Of a stretch of 33,502 nucleotides of DNA, positions 25,493 through 33,014 are shown one piece after another; position 1 is the stretch's first letter, and each line of letters starts with the position of its first letter. This stretch comes from Polaromonas sp. GTDB lineage: Bacteria; Pseudomonadota; Gammaproteobacteria; Burkholderiales; Burkholderiaceae_C. The stretch is taken from positions 1 through 33,502 of the forward strand of contig JAAFJF010000037.1 in the NCBI GenBank assembly GCA_013298815.1, given 5' to 3'. The position numbers were made by a program, and so were the translations under genes. The notes under the pieces were generated by a model, which was not told the DNA's origin, did not search any database, and saw only the letters and a list, made by a program, of their open reading frames with translations.

Positions 25493-25550
25493 GAAAATGC
25501 CCCTAGCCAGCATTTTTACTGCCTAAGCAGCTATAATAAATATAGCAAAT
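25493..25550 (-). repeat. Dispersed repeat copy 4 (intergenic, near full length)
   Basis: On the minus strand it runs from GCTATA-N5-TATAGC through GCTGCTTAGGCAGTAAAAAT to GGCTAGGGGCATTTT. It occupies most of the 95-bp space between the convergent DUF4124 and rnfH genes. It aligns with copy 5 along its whole length. Confidence 0.88.
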
Positions 25551-25558
25551 CCTCAGTA

Positions 25559-25897
25559 CTAATAGCCCGCTTTACCGCCGGCGCGGGTTTTGGCAAACAA
25601 GCCAGTTGTTCTAGCGCCTTGCTTTTGAAAGCGCTCGCGGCGAGCAACTTTGGGATCGACTTTGAGTGGCCTGTAGAGTTCTAGCCTGTCCGAATCATTC
25701 AAAACATGGCTTAAAGTCGTCTTTTTGCCCCAAATACCCAATATGTAATGCTCATCTGTTGTTAACTTCAACAAGTTAGCAGACGCTAAGGCGTCTTGAA
25801 CCTTGCTGCGAGCTGGCAGAATCAGCACTTTTTCAACCACCTCACGAGGTGCAGGTGAAAAGACCAAAGTGATTGAAATTGTGTTTGAATCAACCAT
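25559..25897 (-). CDS. rnfH: RnfH family ubiquitin-like-fold protein
   Basis: This 112-residue RnfH/RatB-family protein carries the core YILGIWGKKTTLSHVLNDSDRLELYRPLKVDPKVARRERF. A short basic tail follows. The ATG at 25897 overlaps the ratA stop by 8 bp, the usual ratA-rnfH coupling. The family has a beta-grasp fold; its biochemical role is not established. It ends beside a dispersed repeat that fills the gap to the convergent gene. Confidence 0.9.
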   Translation of the reverse strand: MVDSNTISITLVFSPAPREVVEKVLILPARSKVQDALASANLLKLTTDEHYILGIWGKKTTLSHVLNDSDRLELYRPLKVDPKVARRERFQKQGARTTGLFAKTRAGGKAGY

Positions 25898-26339
25898 AAA
25901 TCTGATCCGCACGCTTCACAAACGCATCAACCAAACTGGCAGCAATTTTGTCGAAAACAGGTCCCACCAATGCTGCCAAAACCGCGTTGTCAAAACCATA
26001 ATTGAGATGTAGCTCAGTTTTACAAGCGCGCTGTGATGTGTCGCCTACTGGAGTGAATGTCCAAGAGCCTTCTAGGTTTGAAAAAGGGCCGTTCAGAAGT
26101 TTCATGTCAATTTGCCGGCCAGTGTCATTGATGGTGTGGGTGTTTTGGGTGGTGAATGTCTGTTTCACACCAGCCATCGCGATGCCAACCTCGGCCTGCA
26201 TCGTATCTGGCGTCGCAGTGATGACCTTGGCGTGGTCGCACCAAGGTAAAAACTGGTCGTATTTGCCCACATCGGTGACTAAATTGAACATTTCTTCAGC
26301 GCTGTACCAGATGAGAACGGACTTATGGACGGATTTCAT
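25890..26339 (-). CDS. ratA: RatA-like START/SRPBCC (coenzyme Q-binding, COQ10-type) protein
   Basis: This 149-residue single-domain protein matches RatA. It starts with hydrophobic [34 protein letters not shown] and includes [15 protein letters not shown] and a C-terminal helix [25 protein letters not shown]. The family shares the COQ10 lipid-binding fold; E. coli RatA has also been reported to hinder ribosomal subunit joining. It is divergent from smpB and overlaps rnfH, the conserved arrangement in proteobacteria. Confidence 0.9.
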   Translation of the reverse strand: MKSVHKSVLIWYSAEEMFNLVTDVGKYDQFLPWCDHAKVITATPDTMQAEVGIAMAGVKQTFTTQNTHTINDTGRQIDMKLLNGPFSNLEGSWTFTPVGDTSQRACKTELHLNYGFDNAVLAALVGPVFDKIAASLVDAFVKRADQIYG

Positions 26340-26367
26340 GGAAAATGTGATTTTGTATTTATAGAAT
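26339..26367 (+). promoter_or_regulatory. Possible smpB promoter
   Basis: TGGAAA (26339-26344) and TAGAAT (26362-26367) with 17-base spacing lie 33 bp before the smpB start, in the 60-bp space between divergent ratA and smpB. The -10 is a 5/6 match, the -35 a 4/6 match. Confidence 0.3.
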
Positions 26368-26399
26368 TATCGCTAGTATTTTCTCGTTCATCCGTCCTT

Positions 26400-26945
26400 A
26401 TGGCCAAATCTTCCTCCCCCGTTGCACCGCTGACCAAGCCAAAACCGCAAGCCAGCAAAGCAAAAGACGTTAAATCCGACAAGAAGCCCGTCCAAACACG
26501 TATTGCCGACAACAAAAAAGCCGCTTACAACTACTTTTTTGAAGACCGTTTTGAGTGCGGCATGGTGTTGGAAGGCTGGGAAGTGAAGTCGCTACGCGAA
26601 GGCAAAGTGCAGTTGACCGATGGCTACGTGGTGATTCGCAACAGCGAGTTGTTTCTGATTGGTTGCCAGATTAACCCCATGCACACCGCGTCCACGCACG
26701 TCAACCCTGACAATGTGCGCACCAAAAAGCTGTTGTTGCACCGTGAGCAAATCGACAAACTCATCGTCAAAGCCGAACAAAAGGGCTACACGCTGGTACC
26801 GCTTAATCTGCACTGGAAAGGCGGCAAAGTGAAGTGCGAAATCGCACTTGCCAAAGGCAAAGCCGAGCACGACAAACGCGACACCATCAAAGACCGCGAA
26901 GGCAAACGCGAGGTTGAGCGGGCGATGAAGACGCGGAATAAGTAA
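26400..26945 (+). CDS. smpB: SsrA-binding protein SmpB
   Basis: This 181-residue protein binds tmRNA and guides it into stalled ribosomes for trans-translation. The conserved body starts [36 protein letters not shown] and includes the family's [11 protein letters not shown] and [19 protein letters not shown]. The basic C-terminal tail ends RAMKTRNK. A Lys/Pro/Ser-rich N-terminal extension of about 30 residues is longer than in E. coli (160 residues). The ATG at 26400 is preferred over the open frame from 26325. The ssrA gene itself is not in the window. Confidence 0.96.
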   Translation: MAKSSSPVAPLTKPKPQASKAKDVKSDKKPVQTRIADNKKAAYNYFFEDRFECGMVLEGWEVKSLREGKVQLTDGYVVIRNSELFLIGCQINPMHTASTHVNPDNVRTKKLLLHREQIDKLIVKAEQKGYTLVPLNLHWKGGKVKCEIALAKGKAEHDKRDTIKDREGKREVERAMKTRNK

Positions 26946-26980
26946 AATTATTGATTCCCGCTTTAGCGAAAATAATAACA

Positions 26981-27050
26981 ATTTTTGCTATATTTTCAAT
27001 AGCTAATTAGGCAGATAATACGCTGAATAGGGGCGTATTTAGCATCTAAG
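26981..27050 (+). repeat. Dispersed repeat copy 5 (intergenic, full length)
   Basis: It runs from TTTTTGCTAT through the AATAGCTAATTAGGCAG core to GGGGCGTATTTAGCATCT, between smpB and the convergent bactofilin gene. It aligns with copy 4 over about 60 bases. Confidence 0.85.
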
Positions 27051-27052
27051 AC

Positions 27053-27457
27053 CTAGGATACTGCTGCATCCACATCGCCACGATATTCCAGCTTGCCACG
27101 AATGCGGGCACGCGGGTGTATGTCTACCAAGGCATCGTACGAAGCATCGCCAATCACGGTGGCAGATCCGGTAATTTCTAGCGATTTACGTGCCACGATG
27201 CTGCCTTTGACTTTGCCTTCGATGAAAACGTAGTCTGCCTCAATCGAGGTGTTTTCGACCACACCTGTGGGACCAATATGCACGGCCCCACCTTGCTCGA
27301 AAACGATGTTGCCCAGTAATTTACCATCTACTTTGATACCGAGGTCTTTGCTGCTGTGAAAGCCGCCGTCAAAAACTGCGCCCTCGCCTATCAAGCTGCT
27401 GATGGCTTTGAGGCGGTCTGCGGGTACGAGGCGGGCGATAGTATTGTCTGTACTCAT
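27053..27457 (-). CDS. Bactofilin (third of the cluster)
   Basis: This 134-residue polymer-forming protein has the bactofilin beta-helix pattern of short repeated strands: VDGKLLGNIVFEQGGAVHIG, VVENTSIEADYVFIEGKVKG, SIVARKSLEITGSATVIGD, and ARIRGKLEY. Short non-repetitive ends flank it, as usual. Bactofilins make cytoskeletal filaments on the membrane and often recruit cell-wall enzymes. It is the last gene of a leftward cluster with two other bactofilins; its stop abuts the dispersed repeat. Confidence 0.87.
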   Translation of the reverse strand: MSTDNTIARLVPADRLKAISSLIGEGAVFDGGFHSSKDLGIKVDGKLLGNIVFEQGGAVHIGPTGVVENTSIEADYVFIEGKVKGSIVARKSLEITGSATVIGDASYDALVDIHPRARIRGKLEYRGDVDAAVS

Positions 27458-27485
27458 GGTAGTTTGTCCTTTTAAGTATTCTAAT

Positions 27486-27902
27486 TTAGGGAGTTGTTTT
27501 GATTGTTAAATGGCGGTCGATTTGCAAATCAGGCGTGGCTTCATCGGTTAAATTAATCATGCTAGTGCTTGTGCTTGTGCTTGTGCTTGTACTGTTAGAG
27601 GCTGGACCACTGGGATGACTGGCATGCCCACTGCCATAAGCTGTCAAACTTGTTTTGGTGCTGCCAAACTCTAGTTGCATCCATTTTTGGGCCGCTGCAT
27701 AGGCAGCGTCGTGCCCCATGTACTGCCAAACAGCCATACCACACAGTGCCGAGAGCACAGCAACCATGCCAATGACGGGTAACACCGCGCTCCAAACCAA
27801 CCACACCAACCAGCGACGAAAAATGCGCCTTCTAGCCACCCATTTACCGCGTTTGGCAGCTGCTGTAAGTGCGGCTACACGAAGCTCTTCACTGGTTATC
27901 AC
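27486..27902 (-). CDS. Single-pass membrane protein with a Ser-Thr repeat, in the bactofilin cluster
   Basis: This 138-residue protein has a strongly basic stretch (KRGKWVARRRIFRRW, about 18-32), a hydrophobic segment (about 33-61: LVWSAVLPVIGMVAVLSAL) and a periplasmic tail rich in Ser, Thr, Gly and His. The tail holds a Ser-Thr dipeptide run (about residues 104-114) encoded by tandem GTGCTT units. It sits between two bactofilin genes, 28 bp from one and 26 bp from the other. An anchor or linker between bactofilin filaments and the envelope is a reasonable guess. No family recognised. Confidence 0.75.
   Translation of the reverse strand: MITSEELRVAALTAAAKRGKWVARRRIFRRWLVWLVWSAVLPVIGMVAVLSALCGMAVWQYMGHDAAYAAAQKWMQLEFGSTKTSLTAYGSGHASHPSGPASNSTSTSTSTSTSMINLTDEATPDLQIDRHLTIKTTP
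27565..27590 (-). repeat. Hexanucleotide tandem repeat (GTGCTT, four units)
   Basis: GTGCTT repeats exactly four times at 27565-27588 and continues GT, coding alternating Ser and Thr on the minus strand. Slippage would change length by two residues without breaking the frame. Confidence 0.9.
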
Positions 27903-27928
27903 TACTTGTTTGCTGCTGACGTGGATTT

Positions 27929-28429
27929 TTAAGAAACAGCTTTAGCGACGCGTTCAAGCGTAGCGTTCAAATCTGCACCATTGACTTGCAGCTGCCCGTA
28001 ACGAATATGCCCATTAACAACCGATTTAGCATGCAGATCAACGCTGCCGCCGCTGGCATCAATCGTGCCGTTGCAGGTGCCCATGACAGAGACTTTGTGT
28101 GAAAAAATATCACCCTTAACAGAGCCAGTTTCCGTAATCACGATTTGAGACGTTGCACCCGCCTGCTCTTTTAAGTTACCCACTATTTGCCCCGCTATGG
28201 TAAATGTACCTTGTAGCGCGGCGTTGCCAGTAAAAGTGATGCCTTGCTCTATCATGCAAAATTTGCCAATTTTGACCACGTCAGCTACGCCCGAGCTGGC
28301 TTCGGCCTCGTCCACAGCCAGTGTTTCAACTTGGGTTAAAACTGGTGTTTTTAAAACGTCAGGCATGGCTTGACCCAGCGCAGTCATTCCGGGTTGGTCA
28401 TTTTGTTGGTTGTTTGGGTAATTGATCAT
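27929..28429 (-). CDS. Bactofilin (second of the cluster)
   Basis: This 166-residue protein has an unstructured N-terminus of about 50 residues (Asn/Gln/Pro-rich then acidic). A bactofilin beta-helix core follows: GITFTGNAALQGTFTIAGQIVGNLKE, SQIVITETGSVKGDIFSHKVSVMGTCNGTIDASG, SVDLHAKSVVNGHIRYGQLQVNGADLNATLE. It is the longest of the three paralogues. Cysteines at about 60 and within MGTCNG are unusual for exposed polymers but not diagnostic. It follows the first bactofilin after about 57 bp, in the same direction. Confidence 0.87.
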   Translation of the reverse strand: MINYPNNQQNDQPGMTALGQAMPDVLKTPVLTQVETLAVDEAEASSGVADVVKIGKFCMIEQGITFTGNAALQGTFTIAGQIVGNLKEQAGATSQIVITETGSVKGDIFSHKVSVMGTCNGTIDASGGSVDLHAKSVVNGHIRYGQLQVNGADLNATLERVAKAVS

Positions 28430-28486
28430 GCTCTGTATCTCTAAAAATACCGTATGGCTTGTGAATGGATTGAATGATAGCTAAAT

Positions 28487-28930
28487 TCAAGCGCTTTGGT
28501 CTAATTCCGGCAGCGCTTGTATGTTTTTGATGGTTTTAAACGGGCCTTGCAAATCGGCCCCCTCATACAAGCGCAGCATTTGCGCGGTGATTGTTCCTGT
28601 CGTTGCCGCTGTGCTGGCAACATAGGCCGTCCCCATACATTCGATCACAGTGTTACTGGCATCCGCATCAACAGCGCCAATACGACCAAACACATACAAA
28701 TCGCCCATCACCCGAAAGTGCCCTTGTACTTGTGCACCATGCCACACCACCAAGCGCCCCATTACCAACCCGGCGCCTGCTAAGTTGCCCTGTACCATCA
28801 AACCACCAGAAAACGACACGTCACCCTGCATGGTGGAATCGGGGGCGATGCGGTTGACGATATTCATACCCAGCGGGTCAATGACCAAATTGTCTTGCTG
28901 AGAGGCTGGTGATTGTAAGGAGTCTGTCAT
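28487..28930 (-). CDS. Bactofilin-like polymer-forming protein (first of the cluster)
   Basis: This 147-residue protein has a repeated short-strand core: DSTMQGDVSFSGGLMVQGNLAGA, LVMGRLVVWHGAQVQGHFRVMGDLYVFGRIGAVD, and a final AQMLRLYEGADLQGPFKTI. The spacing is less regular than in its two neighbours, so it may be a divergent capping or regulatory paralogue. The ATG at 28930 is preferred over the open frame from 29053 because it lies 1 bp after the upstream stop (TGACATG). Confidence 0.8.
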   Translation of the reverse strand: MTDSLQSPASQQDNLVIDPLGMNIVNRIAPDSTMQGDVSFSGGLMVQGNLAGAGLVMGRLVVWHGAQVQGHFRVMGDLYVFGRIGAVDADASNTVIECMGTAYVASTAATTGTITAQMLRLYEGADLQGPFKTIKNIQALPELDQSA

Positions 28931-28931
28931 G

Positions 28932-29309
28932 TCAAAAAACGAGTAATTGTTGTACCCAGGGTAGCGTCGCGTAAGCGTAGCACAGCGCAGCACAGAGCGA
29001 AAAACCCAGTAAAAAAGCCAAAGAGCTGGACTTTTCGGAGCGTCTGCGCGCAAAGTTACCAGCCGGAAATGGCAACCCTAATGTTTTGGGTGACGCCTTG
29101 ATGCGTTTTTTGAGTAGCTCATGAGCAGCTTCGGAATGCCAGACGGCAGCAGTGACGGCGTCAATGACAATGGTTGGGTGCTGGCTTAGCTTGCGCTTGG
29201 TATATGCCCGTCCCATGACAACTTCAGTAGGCAAGCCCACAATGGTGGAAGTGAAGTAGTCGTTGTCGCGCTTGGTGTTGGCGACGGCAGCTTCTAAATG
29301 GGTGGTCAT
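28932..29309 (-). CDS. C-terminally anchored membrane protein heading the bactofilin cluster
   Basis: This 125-residue protein is mainly soluble, with a basic region (LLKKRIKASPKTLGLPFPAGNFARRRSEK, about 64-93 in all) and one C-terminal hydrophobic segment (about 96-115, LAFLLGFSLCAALCYAYATL). It is probably tail-anchored with the bulk in the cytoplasm. No family recognised. Its stop is 1 bp from the first bactofilin start, so they share a message. An adaptor that ties bactofilin to the membrane would fit this place and shape. Confidence 0.72.
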   Translation of the reverse strand: MTTHLEAAVANTKRDNDYFTSTIVGLPTEVVMGRAYTKRKLSQHPTIVIDAVTAAVWHSEAAHELLKKRIKASPKTLGLPFPAGNFARRRSEKSSSLAFLLGFSLCAALCYAYATLPWVQQLLVF

Positions 29310-29339
29310 GTTCGCAAGTGTAAATCAGACTAGGCTTGT

Positions 29340-30488
29340 TTATGGCTTAGCATGGGTCAGATGGGCCAAGGGGTGTGCTGTTTGTGGCCAGGGACTGACA
29401 AAAAAAGGAGCTACCATCGCTTCTGTCACATCGGTTATTTGAGACGGGTTCCAACGTGGCTGATGATCTTTATCCACTGCCAAGGCACGTATGCCCTCTA
29501 CAGTTTCGCTCGTATTGCCAAATCGACTTAAGTGCACAGTGTAAAAACAATGGCGAACCATGCCTCGCTCCATTTGCAGATTTTGCGCTAAATCAAGCTG
29601 CCGTCCTCGGCGAATTTGCTCTAGCACGACGTGCAGCATAAGCGGTGAACGTGTGCGCAAAGTTGCTGCGGTTTGCATTGCCCAGTGCTCATTGGTGGTA
29701 TCTAAAGCCGCCATGATCTGCGTCACCGTAGGTAATGAAAATATGGTGTCAATTAGGCCTTTAGCCGGCATACTTACTGCCTGAGCAGCTATTGTTTTAA
29801 TAGCTTTTCCAGCGCTAAAATCAATGCCAGCAACATCATCTACCCCTTGCGTTGCCAAAGCATTCCATACGCTTGCCAGTGAATCGGCTGTCACTTTGAC
29901 ATCAGCCAAACCGTAAGCGATAGCCTCGTCTGCACCCATTTGCACGCCAGTTAGGGCCAAATACTCGCCCACAAAGCCTGGGCAACGGCTCAAAAAGTAT
30001 CCGCCGCCGACATCTGGAAACAACCCAATCCCCGTCTCAGGCATGGCCATTTTGGTGCGTTCGGTGACGATACGGTGGCTTGCGCCCTGCGTGATGCCCA
30101 TACCGCCGCCAAAAACCAAGCCGTCCATGAAGGCGATGTAAGGCTTGGGGTAGTTGGCAATCAGGTGATTCAGCGCATATTCTTCGGTGAAAAAGTCTTC
30201 CAGTTCGGGGTTGCCAGTTTGGACAGCTTGGTGAAAAAAGCGAATGTCACCACCTGCGCTGAAGTTGCCAAATGGCACATCAACGCCATCAGCCGTGGGT
30301 TTGCTCATACCCCGAATCGCTACTTGCTGGATGGCAGCGTCGTCTTGCCAAGCCAGTAATTGCGCCATCAGAGCGCGAATCATGGGCAGGCTGAGTGCGT
30401 TTAGCGCTTTGGGGCGGTTGAGGCTGATAAATCCTGTGAAACCTTTTATTTCGCAACGTATTTCCGGAATTTGCATCTTTATAGTCAT
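29340..30488 (-). CDS. Enoyl-CoA hydratase/isomerase family, 3-hydroxyisobutyryl-CoA hydrolase-like
   Basis: This 382-residue crotonase-fold enzyme is of HIBCH size. NRPKALNALSL (24-34), FSAGGDIRF (76-84, oxyanion hole), GLVFGGGMGI (123-132) and MPETGIGLFPDVGG (149-162) match the hydrolase; Glu151 and Asp159 fit the catalytic positions. HIBCH releases 3-hydroxyisobutyrate in valine breakdown. Residues about 228-246 (KAIKTIAAQAVSMPAKGLI) are the translation of a dispersed repeat, in a region that varies in the family. The gene is alone in its pathway here, so other substrates are possible. A second start four codons in is open. Confidence 0.87.
   Translation of the reverse strand: MTIKMQIPEIRCEIKGFTGFISLNRPKALNALSLPMIRALMAQLLAWQDDAAIQQVAIRGMSKPTADGVDVPFGNFSAGGDIRFFHQAVQTGNPELEDFFTEEYALNHLIANYPKPYIAFMDGLVFGGGMGITQGASHRIVTERTKMAMPETGIGLFPDVGGGYFLSRCPGFVGEYLALTGVQMGADEAIAYGLADVKVTADSLASVWNALATQGVDDVAGIDFSAGKAIKTIAAQAVSMPAKGLIDTIFSLPTVTQIMAALDTTNEHWAMQTAATLRTRSPLMLHVVLEQIRRGRQLDLAQNLQMERGMVRHCFYTVHLSRFGNTSETVEGIRALAVDKDHQPRWNPSQITDVTEAMVAPFFVSPWPQTAHPLAHLTHAKP
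29751..29809 (-). repeat. Dispersed repeat copy 6 (inside the HIBCH-like gene)
   Basis: On the minus strand it runs from AGCTATT-N5-AATAGCT through GCTGCTCAGGCAGTAAGTAT to GGCTAAAGGC. It keeps the full hairpin yet is read in frame through its whole length. Confidence 0.88.
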
Positions 30489-30519
30489 CTAACTTCTATA
30501 CATTTCGTATCTAACTTTG

Positions 30520-31986
30520 TTACTTAACTTCTTCAAAATCGATAAATCCACGTTCTACATCGGCCAAAGTCAGCCTTGCTTTGACTTTTTGACCCATGCG
30601 AGGCATTGCGCCAGGACCAGACAAGCGGCCATCTACAGGTGGGTTAAACACCCGCACCCAAACGCCTTTGTTAGATGCGCTGGTCACTATGCCGTCAAAC
30701 ACCTCACCTAATCGTACTTGCAGCACCAAAGCAGCTTCCGACTTGCGTACTTGGCGCTCGACTTTGTTAGCGTCGCTACCCTGCTCGTTGCAATGTTTTG
30801 CAAGTGCGTCAAGTTCTGCGTCCGAATACGGTGCAGACGCACCGACAATGGCTGCTTTGAGGATGCGCTGAGTCACTAAATCGGCAAAGCGGCGGTTTGG
30901 CGCTGTAGAGTGTGAATACGCGCGCACGGCCAAACCAAAGTGGCCGACGGGCGTTGCACCCGCCAATTGCAAGGCATACTCGCCCGCTCCCATAAGCTTG
31001 ATGACAACCAAAGACAAATCGGTAAAACGCAATGGGTCAGCTTCGCGACGTTTTCTTAAAAATGCTTCTAACGCTTTTGAACCAGGCTCTACCGGCAAAA
31101 CTTCACCGTAATCTTTAGCAACTTCAACAATTTTGAGCCAGCGCTCTGGCGAACGCACCACACGGCACAGTGCGGAATAGCCTTTTAATGCCAAAAATCG
31201 TGCTGTCGCGCCATTGGTTGCCAGCATCAATTCCTCAATCAACTGGCGGGCGCGGTTAGGCTGCTGTTGCTCAACATCAACCACTTGGTCACCCGAAAAT
31301 ACGGTACGTGATTGAATCGTCCTAAATTCCAATGCACCTTGCTCAAAACGGCGCTTGCGAAGTTTCTGCGACACGGCATCTTGGACACGGATCTGCTCGT
31401 CCATGCCAGCAACGGCTCTGACGCCATTTGGAATATCGTCCTTGCCATCTAGCCACGCCGCCACGTCGTCGTAAGCCAGCTTACAGTGGTTGTGTACTTT
31501 GGCGCGATAGATGGTGGAGGAAGCGATATTGGCTTCTGCATCAAAAACCAACTCCGTGACCATAGCCAAGCGGTCAACCTGGGGGTTGAGAGATGTTAAA
31601 TCAGTGGAAAGCAGCTCTGGCAACATCGGAAAAATACGCGCAGCGGTGTAGACCGAGGTTGTATTTTGTTGAGCACCATCGTCAATGGGCGAACCTTTTT
31701 TGACCAAGGTATCCACATCCGCAATAGCGACCAAAACTTTAACCACACCGTTTGGCAAAAGCTCACAAGCCGACAGTTGGTCTAAATCGCGCGAATCTTC
31801 GTTATCGATGGAGCACCACAGCAAGGAGCGTAAATCTCGAATATCTGGCGCTGATTCTTGATGCTGCTTCTCAAACGTTGCCGCTTGATTCAACGAAGCT
31901 GTTGAAAACTCTGCCACCAAGCCACGGTCTACCATGGCTTTGACTGCTATGCGAGCGAGGTCTGCACGACCGTATTGTTTGTTCAT
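30520..31986 (-). CDS. RNB-domain exoribonuclease (RNase II/R family)
   Basis: This 488-residue 3'-5' exoribonuclease-like protein has the RNB catalytic aspartates in SIDNEDSRDLDQ and the conserved AYSHSTAPNRRFADLVTQRIL region. An S1-like end (VFDGIVTSASNKGVWVRVF) precedes the C-terminus. It lacks the N-terminal cold-shock domains of full RNase R and is shorter than E. coli RNase II (644), so it is a compact RNB protein as found in many betaproteobacteria. The ATG at 31986 is preferred to one at 32004; neither has a clear ribosome site. It lies 31 bp upstream of the HIBCH-like gene. Confidence 0.9.
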   Translation of the reverse strand: MNKQYGRADLARIAVKAMVDRGLVAEFSTASLNQAATFEKQHQESAPDIRDLRSLLWCSIDNEDSRDLDQLSACELLPNGVVKVLVAIADVDTLVKKGSPIDDGAQQNTTSVYTAARIFPMLPELLSTDLTSLNPQVDRLAMVTELVFDAEANIASSTIYRAKVHNHCKLAYDDVAAWLDGKDDIPNGVRAVAGMDEQIRVQDAVSQKLRKRRFEQGALEFRTIQSRTVFSGDQVVDVEQQQPNRARQLIEELMLATNGATARFLALKGYSALCRVVRSPERWLKIVEVAKDYGEVLPVEPGSKALEAFLRKRREADPLRFTDLSLVVIKLMGAGEYALQLAGATPVGHFGLAVRAYSHSTAPNRRFADLVTQRILKAAIVGASAPYSDAELDALAKHCNEQGSDANKVERQVRKSEAALVLQVRLGEVFDGIVTSASNKGVWVRVFNPPVDGRLSGPGAMPRMGQKVKARLTLADVERGFIDFEEVK

Positions 31987-32025
31987 ACTGGCAATCATAG
32001 CCAATGTTTTAAGTGCAAATCGGAT

Positions 32026-32913
32026 TTAATGCTGCGCCCTTTCGCGCATGCCCAGCCATTCATTGAATGCTAAAGCACCCAGCACCAAACCGCCGCCCAA
32101 CAAAACGGGTAAGCCAGGCTTTTCGTTGGCACCAACCCAAGCCAAAGCGATTCCAAAAATGATTTCAAGCAATGCCAAGAGTGACACTTCTGGTGCTTTG
32201 AGATAGCGGGCGCAGACAACAGCCAGCGCACAAGGAATAGCTAATTGCACCAAACCCAGCATGGCGAGCCAAGCCACATCGTTCCCGGTTGCTTGAAAAG
32301 GCATCGACAGCGGCAAGGTGATTAAGCTAGAAATAAAGGCACCCACCATGACAGCCGGAACCAAATCAACATCATGCCCCTGCGCTTGCGAGTGTTGCAC
32401 CAACGTCCAATTCACAGCAGCAGCAATCGGCACGCCTAAGGCTACCAACATGCCTGCAAGTTGCCTCATGTCGCTCAGATCAATTTGCGCAGCATACATA
32501 TAAGCAATACCCAAGCCCGCCACCACAATCGAGGCGATGGTGCGAAGCGGTAATTTATGCCCAATAAATAACCGTGCGAATAAAGCCGTGAGCATGGGGC
32601 CCAAGGACAAAGTAATTAAGACATTGGCAACACTGGTCATCGTCAGCGCTGTCATGAATGCCGTAAACATGATGCTCCAGCAAACGCCTGACACCCACAA
32701 ATACCAGCCGCCTTGCTTAAATTTAGATAGCAAGCTTTTGCCGTGAATCAAGGGTAAGATGATGAGCAGCGACACCAAGGTGAAAAAACTACGCCAAAAC
32801 GTCACTTCAAAACTCTTGGCTTGCTCAAGATGGCGCGTCACCACGCCCGCGATAGACCACATCATGGTGCAGGCAATCATCAGCATGACAGCTTGTTTGT
32901 GGCTCAATTTCAT
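32026..32913 (-). CDS. EamA/DMT-family transporter
   Basis: This 295-residue inner-membrane protein has ten predicted hydrophobic segments arranged as two EamA repeats, with TFWRSFFTLVSLLIILPL in the first half and a final GLPVLLGGGLVLGALAF. The family exports amino acids, nucleotides or other metabolites; the substrate is unknown. The ATG at 32913 (MKLSHKQAV) is chosen because the longer open frame to 32976 would run through the typA terminator. It ends 39 bp before the RNB gene and may be co-transcribed. Confidence 0.85.
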   Translation of the reverse strand: MKLSHKQAVMLMIACTMMWSIAGVVTRHLEQAKSFEVTFWRSFFTLVSLLIILPLIHGKSLLSKFKQGGWYLWVSGVCWSIMFTAFMTALTMTSVANVLITLSLGPMLTALFARLFIGHKLPLRTIASIVVAGLGIAYMYAAQIDLSDMRQLAGMLVALGVPIAAAVNWTLVQHSQAQGHDVDLVPAVMVGAFISSLITLPLSMPFQATGNDVAWLAMLGLVQLAIPCALAVVCARYLKAPEVSLLALLEIIFGIALAWVGANEKPGLPVLLGGGLVLGALAFNEWLGMRERAQH

Positions 32914-32945
32914 ATGTATGCAGATTTTTTTCAAAAACGTAGTTT

Positions 32946-32985
32946 CAATAAAAAAGGCGGTAAGCAAAATATGCAAACCGCCTTT
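32946..32985 (-). terminator. Rho-independent terminator of typA
   Basis: On the minus strand AAAGGCGGT (32985-32977) pairs with ACCGCCTTT (32961-32953) around a 15-base loop, followed by a T-run. It lies 29 bp after the typA stop and 40 bp before the EamA start. Confidence 0.9.
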
Positions 32986-33014
32986 AGTAGCTGCGTTATC
33001 TGTTTCTAAACAAT

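Noticed and set aside
26340-27052. smpB region as an attachment site for the element
   Set aside because: Elements often insert at ssrA near smpB, but ssrA is not present here and smpB is 12 kb from the element edge with normal neighbours.
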